A stretch of 64,000 bases of DNA, from the NCBI GenBank assembly GCA_950097015.1, contig CATNEN010000001.1, positions 6,929,501 to 6,993,500 on the forward strand, read 5' to 3'. Made by a program: the position numbers and the translations under genes. A model generated the notes under the pieces. The model was not told where the DNA came from, ran no database searches, and saw only the letters and a program-made list of their open reading frames with translations. Positions 41,401 through 52,650 of the stretch are shown piece after piece. Source of the DNA: Macrostomum hystrix (taxonomy: Eukaryota; Platyhelminthes; Macrostomidae). Each line of letters starts with the position of its first letter. Within the stretch, counting starts at the first letter, position 1.

Positions 41401-44400
41401 GAGAAAAGGAGAGAGAAAAGGGGAGACAAAAGAAGAGAGAAAAGGGGAGAGAAAAGGGGAGAGAAAAGGGGAGAGAAAAGGGGAGAGAAGAGAAGAGAGA
41501 AAAGGAGAGAGAAGGAGGGAGAAAAGGAGAGAGAGGAGGATAGAGAAAAGGAGAGAGAAAAGGAGAGAGAGGAGGAGAGAGAAAAGGAGAGAGAAAAGGA
41601 GAGAAGGAGGGAGAAAAGGAGAGAGAGGAGGAGAGAGAAAAGGAGAGAGAAAAGGAGAGAAGGAGGGAGAAAAGGAGAGAGAGGAGGAGAGAGAAAAGGA
41701 GAGAGAAGAGAAGAGAGAAAAGGAGAGAAGGAGGGAGAAAAGGAGAGAGAGGAGGAGAGAGAAAAGGAGAGAGAAAAGGAGAGAGAAAAGGAGGGAGAAA
41801 AGGAGAGAGAAGAGAAGAGAGAAAAGGAGAGAGAAGAGAAGAGAGAAAAGGAGAGAGAAGAGAAGAGAGAAAAGGAGAGAAGGAGGGAGAAAAGGAGAGA
41901 GAGGAGGAGAGAGAAAAGGAGAGAGAAAAGGAGAGAGAAAAGGAGGGAGAAAAGGAGAGAGAAGAGAAGAGAGAATAGGAGAGAGAAAAGGAGAGAGAGG
42001 AGGAGAGAGAAAAGGAGAGAGAAAAGGGGAGAGAAAAGGAGAGAGAAAAGGGGAGAGAAAAGAAGAGAGAAAAGGGGAGAGAAAAGGGGAGAGAAGAGAA
42101 GAGAGAAAAGGGGAGAGAAGGAGGGAGAAAAGAAGAGAGAGGAGGAGAGAGAAAAGGAGAGAGAAGAGAAGAGAGAAAAGGGGAGAGAAAAGGAGAGAGA
42201 AGAGGGTAGAGAAAAGGGGAGAGAGGAGAAGAGAGAAAAGGAGAGAAGGAGGGAGAAAAGGAGAGAGAGGAGGAGAGAGAAAAGGAGAGAGAAGAGAAGA
42301 GAGAAAAGGAGAGAGAAAAGGAGAGAGAAGAGAAGAGAGAAAAGGGGAGAGAAAAGGAGAGAGAAAAGGAGAGAGAAGAGAAGAGAGAAAAGGAGAGAGA
42401 AAGGAGAGAGAAGAGAAGAGAGAAAAGGGGAGAAGGAGGGAGAAAAGGAGAGAGAGGAGGAGAGAGAAAAGGAGAGAGAAAAGGAGAGAGAAAAGGAGAG
42501 AGAAGAGAAGAGCGAAAAGGAGAGAGAAGGAGGGAGAAAAGGAGAGAGAGGAGGAGAGAGAAAAGGACAGCGAAGAGGGTAGAGAAAAGGGGAGAGAGGA
42601 GAAGAGAGAAAAGGAGAGAAGGAGGGAGAAAAGGAGAGAGAGGAGGAGAGAGAAAAGGAGAGAGAAGAGAAGAGAGAAAAGGAGAGAGAAAAGGAGAGAG
42701 AAAAGGAGAGAGAAAAGGAGAGAGAAGAGAAGAGAGAAAAGGGGAGAAGGAGGGAGAAAAGGAGAGAGAGAAGGAGAGAGAAAAGGAGAGAGAAAAGGAG
42801 AGAGAAAAGGAGAGAGAAAAGGAGAGAGAAGAGAAGAGAGAAAAGGGGAGAAGGAGGGAGAAAAGGAGAGAGAGGAGGAGAGAGAAAAAGAGAGAAAAGG
42901 GGAGAAAAAAGGAGAGAGAAAAGGGGAGAGAAAAGAAGAGAGAAAAGGGGAGAGAAAAGGAGAGAGAAAAGGGGAGAGAAAAGGGGAGAGAAAAGGAGAG
43001 AGAAGAGGGTAGAGAAAAGGGGAGAGAGGAGAAGAGAGAAAAGGAGAGAAGGAGGGAGAAAAGGAGAGAGAGGAGGAGAGAGAAAAGGAGAGAGAAGAGA
43101 AGAGAGAAAAGGAGAGAGAAAAGGAGAGAGAAGAGAAGAGAGAAAAGGGGAGAGAAAAGGAGAGAGAAAAGGAGAGAGAAGAGAAGAGAGAAAAGGAGAG
43201 AGAAAGGAGAGAGAAAAGGAGAGAGAAAAGGAGAGAGAAAGGAGAGAGAAAAGGAGAGAGAAGAGAAGAGAGAAAAGGGGAGAAGGAGGGAGAAAAGGAG
43301 AGAGAGGAGGAGAAAGAAAAGGAGAGAGAAAAGGAGAGAGAAAAGGAGAGAGAAGAGAAGAGCGAAAAGGAGAGAGAAGGAGGGAGAAAAGGAGAGAGAG
43401 GAGGAGAGAGAAAAGGAGAGAGAAAAGGGGAGAGAAAAGGAGAGAGAAAAGGGGAGAGAAAAGAAGAGAGAAAAGGGGAGAGAAAAGGAGAGAGAAAAGG
43501 GGAGAGAAAAGGGGAGAGAAAAGGAGAGAGAGGAGAAGAGAGAAAAGGAGAGAGAAGGAGGGAGAAAAGGAGACAGAGGAGGAGAGAGAAAAGGAGAGAG
43601 AAGGAGGGAGAAAAGGAGAGAGAGGAGGAGAGAGAAAAGAAGAGAGAAAGGAGAGAGAAAAGGAGAGAGAAGAGAAGAGAGAAAAGGGGAGAAGGAGGGA
43701 GAAAAGGAGAGAGAGGAGAAGAGAGAAAAGGAGAGAGAAAAGGAGAGAGAAAAGGAGAGAGAAGAGAAGAGAGAAAAGGAGAGAAGGAGGGAGAAAAGGA
43801 GAGAGAGGAGGAGAGAGAAAAGGAGAGAGAAAAGGAGAGAGAAAAGGAGAGAGAGGAGGAGAGAGAAAAGGGGAGAGAAAAGGAGAGAGAAAAGGGGAGA
43901 GAAAAGGAGAGAGAAAAGGGGAGAGAAAAGGAGAGAGAAGAGGGTAGAGAAAAGGGGAGAGAGGAGAAGAGAGAAAAGGAGAGAGAAGAGGGTTGAGAAA
44001 AGGGGAGAGAGGAGAAGAGAGAAAAGGAGAGAGAAGAGGGTAGAGAAAAGGGGAGAAGGAGGGAGAAAAGGAGAGAGAGGAGGAGAGAGAAAAGGAGAGA
44101 GAAAAGGAGAGAGAAAAGGAGAGAGAAGAGAAGAGAGAAAAGGAGAGAGAAGGAGGGAGAAAAGGAGAGAGAGGAGGAGAGAGAAAAGGAGAGAGAAAAG
44201 GGGAGAGAAAAGGAGAGAGAAAAGGGGAGAGAAAAGAAGAGAGAAAAGGGGAGAGAAAAGGAGAGAGAAAAGGGGAGAGAAAAGGGGAGAGAAAAGGAGA
44301 GAGAAGAGGGTAGAGAAAAGGGGAGAGAGGAGAAGAGAGAAAAGGAGAGAAGGAGGGAGAAAAGGAGAGAGAGGAGGAGAGAGAAAAGGAGAGAGAAAGG

Positions 44401-47400
44401 AGAGAGAAAAGGAGAGAGAAGAGAAGAGAGAAAAGGGGAGAAGGAGGGAGAAAAGGAGAGAGAGGAGAAGAGAGAAAAGGAGAGAGAAAAGGAGAGAGAA
44501 AAGGAGAGAGAAGAGAAGAGAGAAAAGGAGAGAAGGAGGGAGAAAAGGAGAGAGAGGAGGAGAGAGAAAAGGAGAGAGAAAAGGAGAGAGAAAAGGAGAG
44601 AGAAAAGGAGGGAGAAAAGGAGAGAGAAGAGAAGAGAGAAAAGGAGAGAGAAAAGGAGAGAGAGGAGGAGAGAGAAAAGGAGAGAGAAAAGGGGAGAGAA
44701 AAGGAGAGAGAAAAGGGGAGAGAAAAGAAGAGAGAAAAGGGGAGAGAAAAGGGGAGAGAAGAGAAGAGAGAAAAGGAGAGAGAAGAAGGGAGAAAAGGAG
44801 AGAGAGGAGGAGAGAGAAAAGGAGAGAGAAGAGAAGAGAGAAAAGGGGAGAGAAAAGGGGAGAGAAGAGAAGAGAGAAAAGGAAAGAGAAGGAGGGAGAA
44901 AAGGAGAGAGAGGAGGAGAGAGAAAAGGAGAGAGAAGAGAAGAGAGAAAAGGGGAGAGAAGAGAAGAGAGAGAAGGAGAGAGAAAAGGGGAGAGAAAAGG
45001 AGAGAGAAAAGGAGAGAGAAGAGAAGAGAGAAAAGGAGAGAGAAGGAGGGAGAAAAGGAGAGAGAAAAGGAGAGAGAAAAGGAGAGAGAAGAGAAGAGAG
45101 AAAAGGGGAGAAGGAGGGAGAAAAGGAGAGAGAGGAGGAGAGAGAAAAGGAGAGAGAAAAGGGGGGAGAAAAGGAGAGAGAAAAGGGGAGAAGGAGGGAG
45201 AAAAGGAGAGAGAAAAGGGGAGAAGGAGGGAGAAAAGGAGAGAGAGGAGGAGAGAGAAAAGGAGAGAGAAAAGGGGAGAGAAAAGGAGAGAGAAAAGGGG
45301 AGAGAAAAGGAGAGAGAAAAGGGGAGAGAAAAGGAGAGAGAAAAGGGGAGAGAAAAGGGGAGAGAAAATGAGAGAGAAAAGGAGAGAGAAAAGGAGAGAG
45401 AAAAGGGGAGAGAAAAGGGGAGAGAAAAGGAGAGAGAAGAGGGTAGAGAAAAGGGGAGAGAGGAGAAGAGAGAAAAGGAGAGAGAAGAGGGTAGAGAAAA
45501 GGGGAGAGAGGAGAAGAGAGAAAAGGAGAGAGAAGAGGGTAGAGAAAAGGGGAGAAGGAGGGAGAAAAGGAGAGAGAGGAGGAGAGAGAAAAGGAGAGAG
45601 AAAAGGGGAGAGAAAAGGAGAGAGAAAAGGGGAGAGAAAAGGAGAGAAGGAGGGAGAAAAGGAGAGAGAGGAGGAGAGAGAAAAGGAGAGAGAAAAGGGG
45701 AGAGAAAAGGAGAGAGAAAAGGAGAGAGAAAAGGAGAGAGAAAAGGGGAGAGAAAAGGAGAGAGAAAAGGAGAGAGAAAAGGGGAGAGAAAAGGGGAGAG
45801 AAAAGGAGAGAGAAGAGGGTAGAGAAAAGGGGAGAGAGGAGAAGAGAGAAAAGGAGAGAGAAGAGGGTAGAGAAAAGGGGAGAGAGGAGAAGAGAGAAAA
45901 GGAGAGAAGGAGGGAGAAAAGGAGAGAGAGGAGGAGAGAGAAAAGGAGAGAGAAAGGAGAGAGAAAAGGAGAGAGAAGAGAAGAGAGAAAAGGGGAGAAG
46001 GAGGGAGAAAAGGAGAGAGAGGAGAAGAGAGAAAAGGAGAGAGAAAAGGAGAGAGAAAAGGAGAGAAGGAGGGAGAAAAGGAGAGAGAGGAGGAGAGAGA
46101 AAAGGAGAGAGAAAAGGAGAGAGAAGAGGAGAGAAGGAGGGAGAAAAGGAGAGAGAAAAGGGGAGAGAAAAGGAGAGAGAAAAGGGGAGAGAAAAGGAGA
46201 GAGAAAAGGGGAGAGAAAAGGAGAGAGAAAAGGGGAGAGAAAAGGAGAGAGAAAAGGGGAGAGAAAAGGGGAGAGAAAAGGAGAGAGAAAAGGAGAGAGA
46301 AGAGGGTAGAGAAAAGGGGAGAGAGGAGAAGAGAGAAAAGGAGAGAAGGAGGGAGAAAAGGAGAGAGAGGAGGAGAGAGAAAAGGAGAGAGAAAAGGGGA
46401 GAGAAAAGGGGAGAGAAAAGGAGAGAGAAAAGGGGAGAGAAAAGGAGAGAGAAAAGGGGAGAGAAAAGGAGAGAGAAAAGGAGAGAGAAAAGGGGAGAGA
46501 AAAGGGGAGAGAAAAGGAGAGAGAAGAGGGTAGAGAAAAGGGGAGAGAGGAGAAGAGAGAAAAGGAGAGAGAAGAGGGTAGAGAAAAGGGGAGAGAGGAG
46601 AAGAGGGAAAAGGAGAGAAGGAGGGAGAAAAGGAGAGAGAGGAGGAGAGAGAAAAGGAGAGAGAAAAGGAGAGAGAAAAGGAGAGAGAAAAGGAGAGAGA
46701 AAAGGAGAGAAGGAGGGAGAAAAGGAGAGAAGGAGGGAGAAAAGGAGAGAGAGGAGGAGAGAGAAAAGGAGAGAGAAAAGGAGAGAGAAGAGGGTAGAGA
46801 AAAGGGGAGAGAAAAGGAGAGAGAAGAGGGTAGAGAAAAGGGGAGAGAAGAGAAGAGAGAAAAGGAGAGAAGGAGGGAGAAAATTAGTGAGAGGAGGAGA
46901 GAGAGGAGGAGAGAGAGGAGGAGAGAAAGGAGGAGGGAGAGAAGGGGGAGGAGGGAGAGAAGGGGGAGGAGGGAGAGGAGGAGGGAGAGAAGGGGGAGGA
47001 GGGAGAGAAGGGGGAGGAGGGAGAGAAGGGGGAGGAGGGAAAGGAGGAGGGAGAGAAGGGGGAGGAGGGAGAGAAGGGGGAGGAGGGAGAGGAGGAGGGA
47101 GAGAAGGCGATTGAGTCAAAGGCAGAAACGATTTTTAATACTTTTCAGAAGAAGATCAGCTTCGAGGAAATTGTGCAGATCAGCAAGGAGAAGGTGTACA
47201 CGCTGTTCCCCACTGGAATCGGTGTGAGAACTCAAACAGAAAAGGTCAGTTTGTTAATCAGGATTCGCGATAAAAATATTATTGATGTCGCATGCATCTC
47301 AGTTCTATATTTAAACTAATCTATGAAACAGAAAAAAACATAAATTAAATGTCCACCAACAACTAAACGATAAGAAGTATTTTTTATTTGCATTTCCGTA

Positions 47401-48464
47401 AAATAAAGAAACAAACCTAAGGAAATGCACAGAAATCAAGATGGCAAATTTCTAAATATGGCACTGCTTTTTATCCCTGTCATTGAAATCCCACGTATAA
47501 ATATCTTTTCTCTAAATCCCTCAATCGAAATCCCCTCTTTCGAAATCCCTTCCTTCGAAATCCCCTCCTTCGAAATCCATTCCTACGAAATCCCTTCCTT
47601 CGAAATCCCCTCCTTCGAAATCCCTTCCTTCGAAATCCCCTCCTTCGAAATCCATTCCTTTGAAATCCCTTCCTTCGAAATCCCCTCCTTCGAAATCCTT
47701 TCTTCGAAATCCTTTCTTCGAAATCCCTTCCTTCGAAATTCTTACTTCGAAATCCCCTCCTTCGAAATCCCTTTCTTCAAAATCCCTTTCTCCGAGATCC
47801 ACTCCGATTTAATCCAGTTTTTAACAGCCCGTCTATTAAAATCCCATTTTCGGATTGTCAATGTCAATTAAAATCCTTTTCAATATCCTATTCTTACACA
47901 CACTCGCACACACACGTATTCTGCTGTCATATTAAGCATGTAGCGTAGATTTCGCCTTTGTCAAGACCCGTGACGTGTGCCGAGCTAAAGCTAAAAACAG
48001 ATCCTAAGGAGAAAATATAAAAATAGGTCCCAATCAGTTTGTGTTGCTAGGCGGTTGATACAATTAGAAAATGTTGTAACATACAGCATGAGGCTGACAC
48101 AAGCTAGAACTAAGAAGATTATAGTAGGTTAATTGTAGCACTTTTCAGAAATTTGTATATGCTTACTTCTTTCTACTATCCTGTCTCTTTTATCCCTCTT
48201 ATATCCCATCTCTATCATACCTCTATCCTGACTCTACTATCCATCTATCTTTTTTCGATTATCCATCTATCCTGTCTCTATCGTCAGTCTATCCTGTCTC
48301 TATTATCCCTCTGTCCTGTCTCTCTCGTACCTTTTCCTGCCTCTATTATCCCGAAATCATGAGCCAATCCGAAATCAACATTACCAGGTGACTTTCTCGT
48401 CTGCAACATCGCGAGATCGACTTCTTTTATTGTTGCGCCAGCAGCATCAACAAGTTGCTGCAGC

Positions 48465-48526
<62 letters not shown>

Positions 48527-50826
48527 ATATGGAACAGGCTTCCATCCAAGTCCCAGACAACCATTCTATGGCACAACCAGATTCTATACCGACTTCTCAC
48601 CTGATTATCGAGCGATGGACTGATGAAAATGTGTCGGTTAGTTTGATTTTTTCGTAAATTTTATTTGCATAAATTAGGAGTAATCTTGTAATTTACTCAA
48701 TAATAATGCTCAGACACGCCATCGCCGTGTTTTGGCTGCCAGTAATTTCCTGAGGGGTTGATTTATAAAGCAGAAAAGCTGGTACTGTCTAGAAATATCT
48801 TTCAAGAATATATTTTGCGCTAAATATGACTAATGGGAGTCTTTTATTGAGAAAAACTCCGTAACAATATTTTTTTATTCCCAATTTTAATCCGATTTAT
48901 GATCCCCATTCTGATCCGATTTTTATGATCCAGATTTTGATCCCATTTGAAATCCCCATTCTGATACGATTGGAAAACCCCAATCTGATCATATTTCAGA
49001 TCCCAATCTGCATTAGGTCCCTATTCTAATCCCATTTTAAGATCCTCATTCTGATCCCATTATGAGATCCACATTCCGATCCCATTTTAAGATCCTCAGT
49101 TTGATCCCATTTTAAGTTCCCCACTCTGACTTTATTTTACTCTGACTCTGACGCTCTGACTCTGAGCCGGGCGGCCGATCTATGGTTAGGGTTAGGTTTA
49201 GGGTTAGGGTTATGGTTAGGGTTAGGTTTAGGGTTAGGGTTAGGCTCTCTACCTTATTCATATATTTTCTTGGGCACTGAGTTGATCGGACAAGCAATAG
49301 AAAACTTACTAAACTCTGAAAAATGCATTTATTGACGTATTGCCTTCCACTACCGCATTGTCTAGCCTTCAACAATATCCAGCGGTACAGCTAGAACTCG
49401 AGGCTCTCAACTTGGGCACCTTGAGCACATTGACATGACAAATCATCCGATGGTTGCCATGGCAACGGCACTGGGGCCTGAGAACCAGCGTAGGTCGGAT
49501 GCATATAAGACGCATGACATCTATGATGTCGATAGCTGGCCCAGTTGTCATAGCAACAGTACTGAAAGGCGCGCGCAAGCTTCTGCCAACGGTAAGTAGT
49601 ATGTGAGCATATTTACAAGTTTTCTATAACTAATTCCAACGTCCAAGCTGTAAATCGCATTGCACTACTCATTGCAGTAATATGTGAAGGACGCATTGAT
49701 TCCTGCAAAATTAATGGCCGAGATAATGCAACAGCAAACGCAGTTTCTAGATTGCATCGGAAACATCTGCTATTTCTCGGTTGTCTTGCTTGCATGTGAG
49801 GATGGGCAATCAAATTCCGTTTAAGTTTAGACTGACAGAGAAAGAAATGAAACCTAGCCGGATGTACGCTGTGTACAACTGTTCAGTCCATGGACTAGAG
49901 ACCCAGCTATTTCTGATCTCCACTTTACAGCTGGGTGTCTTTAATGTACAGAAGTTCCCAGGATCATGAATAGGAATTTAAAAGCTATATGTTGCTGCAG
50001 CTACTAGAAGTAGATTGTTTGAGCATTATTATTATTTTTAAAAACACTTTCAGAATAGCAGTACTCACAATAGTCGGCTTGCTATTTGCTTTTCGTCTTG
50101 GAGACATGGAGCGGCAATTGGCGATGGCAACGGCTGACGGCTACAACAGCAAAAGTTCGGCTAAATTGTGAGATTTAATTACCAATCGGGCTCTGAAAAA
50201 TGAACAAATTTAGGGTCAGCATGTGGTCAGTTGTGTACAATGGGGTCAGCATGTGGTCAGTTGTGTACAATGGGATCAGGAACTGGTCAGTTGTGTGCAG
50301 TGGGATCAGGATGTGGTCAGTTGTGTGCAGTGGGATCAGGATGTGGTCAGTTGTGTGCAGTGGGATCAGGATGTGGTCAGTTGTGTACAGTGGGGTCAGG
50401 ATGTGGTCAGTTGTGTGCAGTGGGATCAGGATGTGGTCAGTTGTGTGCAGTGGGATCAGGATGTGGTCAGTTGTGTGCAGTGGGATCAGGATGTGGTCAG
50501 TTGTGTGCAGTGGGATCAGGATGTGGTCAATTATGTGCAGTGGGATCAGGATGTGGTCAGTTGTGTGCAGTGGGATCAGGATGTGGTCAGTTGGGTACAG
50601 TGGTGATCAGAAAATGCAGTGCAACGTTGATACAATTAAAAAAAGGCTCGAAACTTTCAGCAGTTCGTCAGTTTTTCCTCACGAAGAAAAGCCAGGATTG
50701 GATGTCAAGCTGAATAGTATCATACTGGAACTGGGCAAACTCCAGAACAAACTGCTACTCATCCGACCAGCTCTAACGCTATTGGCTGAAAAGGATTCTC
50801 TTCAGGCATCAAACAATAATAATTGA
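38437..50826 (+). CDS. GRAM-domain, single-pass membrane protein (GRAMD2-like)
   Basis: Nine-exon model: 38437-38635, 39381-39611, 39684-39787, 47149-47244, 48388-48636, 49366-49591, 49678-49795, 50054-50167, 50601-50826; phases agree throughout, 520 residues. The GRAM domain (about 130-235) is spread over exons 2-5: SQFGLDEQETVLK, then LVQGCLIVTDRHVCFYSSMFG, then KKISFEEIVQISKEKVYTLFPTGIGV, then TFSSATSRDRLLLLL. A run of about 23 Ala (GCT repeat) follows. Near residues 393-425 is a membrane span, HLLFLGCLACIIAVLTIVGL, followed by FRLGDMERQLA, as in GRAMD2 proteins, which sit in the ER at contacts with the plasma membrane and bind lipids through GRAM. The tail is coiled (LNSIILELGKLQNKLLLI). 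Exon 3 and 4 junctions are solid; the start of exon 2 (an ATG at 39359 could be an alternative first codon), the exon 6 acceptor and the final splice are less certain. Confidence 0.75.
38690..39212. repeat. 25-bp minisatellite in intron 1 of the GRAM gene
   Basis: About 20 copies of GTTAGACAGTCTAAGGTGTG plus TTGGT. TTAGACAGTCTAA is a perfect odd-centred palindrome. It starts about 50 bp after the exon 1 donor. A variant with an extra TGACCAGTG piece occurs twice about 180 bp apart. Confidence 0.95.
39831..47108. repeat. 7.3-kb polypurine tract in intron 3 of the GRAM gene
   Basis: The plus strand is almost entirely A and G, built from 12-13 bp GAGAGAAAAGGA-like units with GGAGGGAGAAAAGGAGAGAG and AGAGGGTAGAGAAAAGGGGA variants arranged in longer blocks. 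From about 46880 it changes to an 18-bp GGGAGAGAAGGGGGAGGA subarray. It lies 43 bp after the donor of exon 3. Purine-only DNA cannot spell a stop codon in any plus frame, so very long frames (1118 residues plus, 2430 residues minus) appear but are meaningless. Confidence 0.97.
47515..47800. repeat. 15-bp minisatellite in intron 4 of the GRAM gene
   Basis: About 18 copies of TCCTTCGAAATCCCC. The TTCGAA core is palindromic. A pentapeptide-periodic false ORF covers it on both strands. Confidence 0.95.
48180..48355. repeat. degenerate CTATCCTGTCTCTATTATCC-type array
   Basis: Roughly nine imperfect 17-21 bp pyrimidine-rich units just before the acceptor of GRAM exon 5; it may also act as a long polypyrimidine tract. 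Confidence 0.75.
48455..48525. repeat. GCT trinucleotide repeat coding poly-alanine
   Basis: About 20 GCT codons in GRAM exon 5, in the Ala frame of the gene. Confidence 0.9.
48637..49365. other. intron 5 of the GRAM gene with degenerate repeats
   Basis: From about 48885 to 49135 there are degenerate GATCCCATTTTAAGATCCCCATTCT units. A CTCTGA cluster and the telomere-like stretch follow at 49178. Confidence 0.65.
49178..49247. repeat. interstitial telomere-like TTAGGG repeat
   Basis: About eleven units of GGTTAG, mostly TTAGGG with TTTAGGG and TATGG variants, inside intron 5 of the GRAM gene. Confidence 0.88.
49868..49910 (-). mobile_element. SINE scrap
   Basis: CTGTTCAGTCCATGGACTAG is the reverse complement of the conserved SINE segment; only about 40 bp are recognisable. 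It lies in intron 7 of the GRAM gene. Confidence 0.4.
50212..50615. repeat. 30-bp minisatellite overlapping the last splice acceptor of the GRAM gene
   Basis: Thirteen copies of a 30-bp unit, GGATCAGGATGTGGTCAG followed by TTGTGTGCAGTG. The last, slightly changed unit (GGGTACAGTGGTGATCAG) supplies the acceptor AG and the first codons of exon 9. Every other unit has a CAG in the same place. Confidence 0.93.
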
Positions 50827-52029
50827 ACCATACGTGGAACACTGTACGATATGTACTATAATTTAACAGTTTTCATACAATAGATACCAGACTTTAACGC
50901 TTTGATGCTCATTTTTTTCCTTACTTAGACACTTTTTGAGCTGACGTAAATTGAATAAACTATAAACTATTGGTTCAATTACTGCTCAATGAATTAATAA
51001 TGAGTTTAAACTGAGTTTCTTTGGCCAAACCCAAAGACCCGTGTCTGACCGGTATCTGACCGGTATCTGACCGTGTCTGAAGTCAGAGTTATCTCAAATC
51101 ATAATTAGGCATTGATTTGATTTACAACTTACGTTTTAAATCACGTAAACAACTTACGTGTGTAGTAAAATGAATGTCCTAGCTGGAGCGTGAGGAATTT
51201 AAAGCTAGCGACTATTCACTATTCACCGGGGTCGGTGTTCTACCAATCGGTTCAATAGCAGCAGGGGAAATCTGAAAATAAATAGCGTTATGAGACTGGG
51301 GTAGCGAGCGAAGCGGAATAGATAAGCGATGAGACCCGCGTGTCGTCCTCCGGCCCGGCGAAACTCCCAATGAAAAAAAGAACAACACAGTACGAACACG
51401 AAGACTCGAAGAATTTGATTGGGGAGTGATTTAATCTATTTTTTAGTCTCTCCGACTTCAGATTAGAATAGGAATTGATTCGGCTCTAGTTTACTTGCTC
51501 AACTTGATTCAAAAGTTACACCGGCACCGGAGGATATTCGCACGGAAAAAATATAGCGCGCCTACAGCGAAAAGCAAAATTTGGTCCGGCGAAATTGGAT
51601 ATAACAATTTTACTTAAACTGGCCTAATCCGCGCCCTACTCTTCCCTAGAGGCTCCGGTTGTCTCTGCTTTCAGCGCTGCCCCGACAGATCCTATCGGTT
51701 GGGACTCCTTCTGCCTGACGGCGGAGTCTCCGAAGAGAGCACGTACTAACTTCGACAACAAGCGCCTATCTAGACCACCCTTGTCAGCGGCGCACTCTCG
51801 TTAACTATTCTGTGACTCATAGTTATTTACATACCTATACATTGTATTGTATCAATAATACAGTCTGAAATAGTTTTTTCCCAACACAGAAGCTAGAAAC
51901 GTCATTGTCAATAGCTGCGACAACCTAAGTTATTAAAATATTCATCTGGGTTCCTTGGTGAGTTCAAAGTAAGTTTGTTGAGTTATAATTCAGATTTAAA
52001 AAGCCACACCGATTGAAGTGATTTGTCAT
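50827..52029. other. intergenic region, no gene seen
   Basis: AATAAA near 50954 probably ends the GRAM transcript. A short TCTGACCGGTA repeat lies at about 51040-51080. The stretch 51225-51800 has a different, CpG-richer composition (GTAGCGAGCGAAGCGGAA) and may be an old mobile element, but I found no diagnostic ends. Confidence 0.45.
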
Positions 52030-52650
52030 CGCTGTAAACCAGATTTGCTCTCAATTCTATACTATTCAGCCATCACTGACAGCTGAGAGCATTCAGGTCA
52101 ACCAGCTGCAGCTCAACGCTGCCATGCTCGCCCTTCGAGTTCCCACCATCCGTGGCCTCGCAGCCGAAGCCGCCGCAGAATGAGCCGCCTCCACCGCCGG
52201 CGAGGTTGCCGCGTAGGCCGGCGCCGCCGCCGCTGAAGCCACCGCCAGCTCCTGCGGCTCCACCCATGGTGGTTGGCGGCTCCGCACCGCCTCCTCCGCC
52301 GCCGCCGAAGCCGCCGTCACCAGTGCTGCCGTCACCGGCGCTGCCACCGACCCAGCCGTCGGCCCGACTGCCGCCTCGATCTCGGTCCGAGTTGTTTCGC
52401 CTCGGGTTGACGGCCTTGCCCAGCCAGCCGGCTCCACAGCCTCCGTGATTTGTACTTTTAAATGTGTCACTGGGATCGTTAAAGCCGGGCTGTCCATTGG
52501 AGCCACCGTAGCCTAATTTGACGCAATCAGCGCAAACCCGACTGTCTCTTCCGTTGACTCCCTTTGATCCGGGGGGATCCTGCAGATTTTGAAAAGCTTT
52601 GGTGTTCGGTCAGAAATTATTTTGTAGATTAAAACAGGAGCTGATAGTTC
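52030..52650 (-). repeat. segmental duplicate of 61668-62290
   Basis: The similarity starts beyond the stop codon of the glycine-rich exon (CTCTCAATTCTATACT) and continues past its splice acceptor into the intron (GCAGATTTT... to GAGCTGAT/TAGCTGAT). This is a genomic duplication and not a retrocopy. Confidence 0.8.
52073..52579 (-). pseudogene. orphan glycine-rich terminal exon, copy of the exon at 61713-62218
   Basis: From an acceptor CTGCAG (ending near 52580) the frame runs about 168 codons to TGA with GVNGRDSRVC, GGYGGSNGQPGF-like, HGGCGAGWLGKA, a Gly run, PPTTMGGAAG, and ends LNALSCQ. Relative to its partner it has one extra base just after the acceptor, so the exon now needs a phase 0 partner where the other copy uses phase 1. 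I find no upstream exon (PAN or first glycine-rich half) between it and the WSC gene. It is either a broken duplicate or a terminal exon whose partners lie elsewhere. Confidence 0.6.

Larger units (their letters stand above)
47245..48387. other. intron 4 of the GRAM gene
   Basis: Apart from the arrays at 47515-47800 and 48180-48350 I see no gene or element here. Confidence 0.5.

Noticed and set aside
39827-47119. Very long minus-strand frame of 2430 residues (Ser/Phe/Leu/Pro) and plus-strand frames of up to 1118 residues (Arg/Glu/Lys)
   Set aside because: A purine-only strand cannot contain TAA, TAG or TGA, and its complement has almost none, so long frames are inevitable in low-complexity DNA. 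The flanking exons show that this is intron.
51160-51900. Possible solo LTR (TG start near 51160, CA end near 51889, CpG-rich inside)
   Set aside because: No matching target-site duplication or terminal inverted repeat could be found at the candidate ends.
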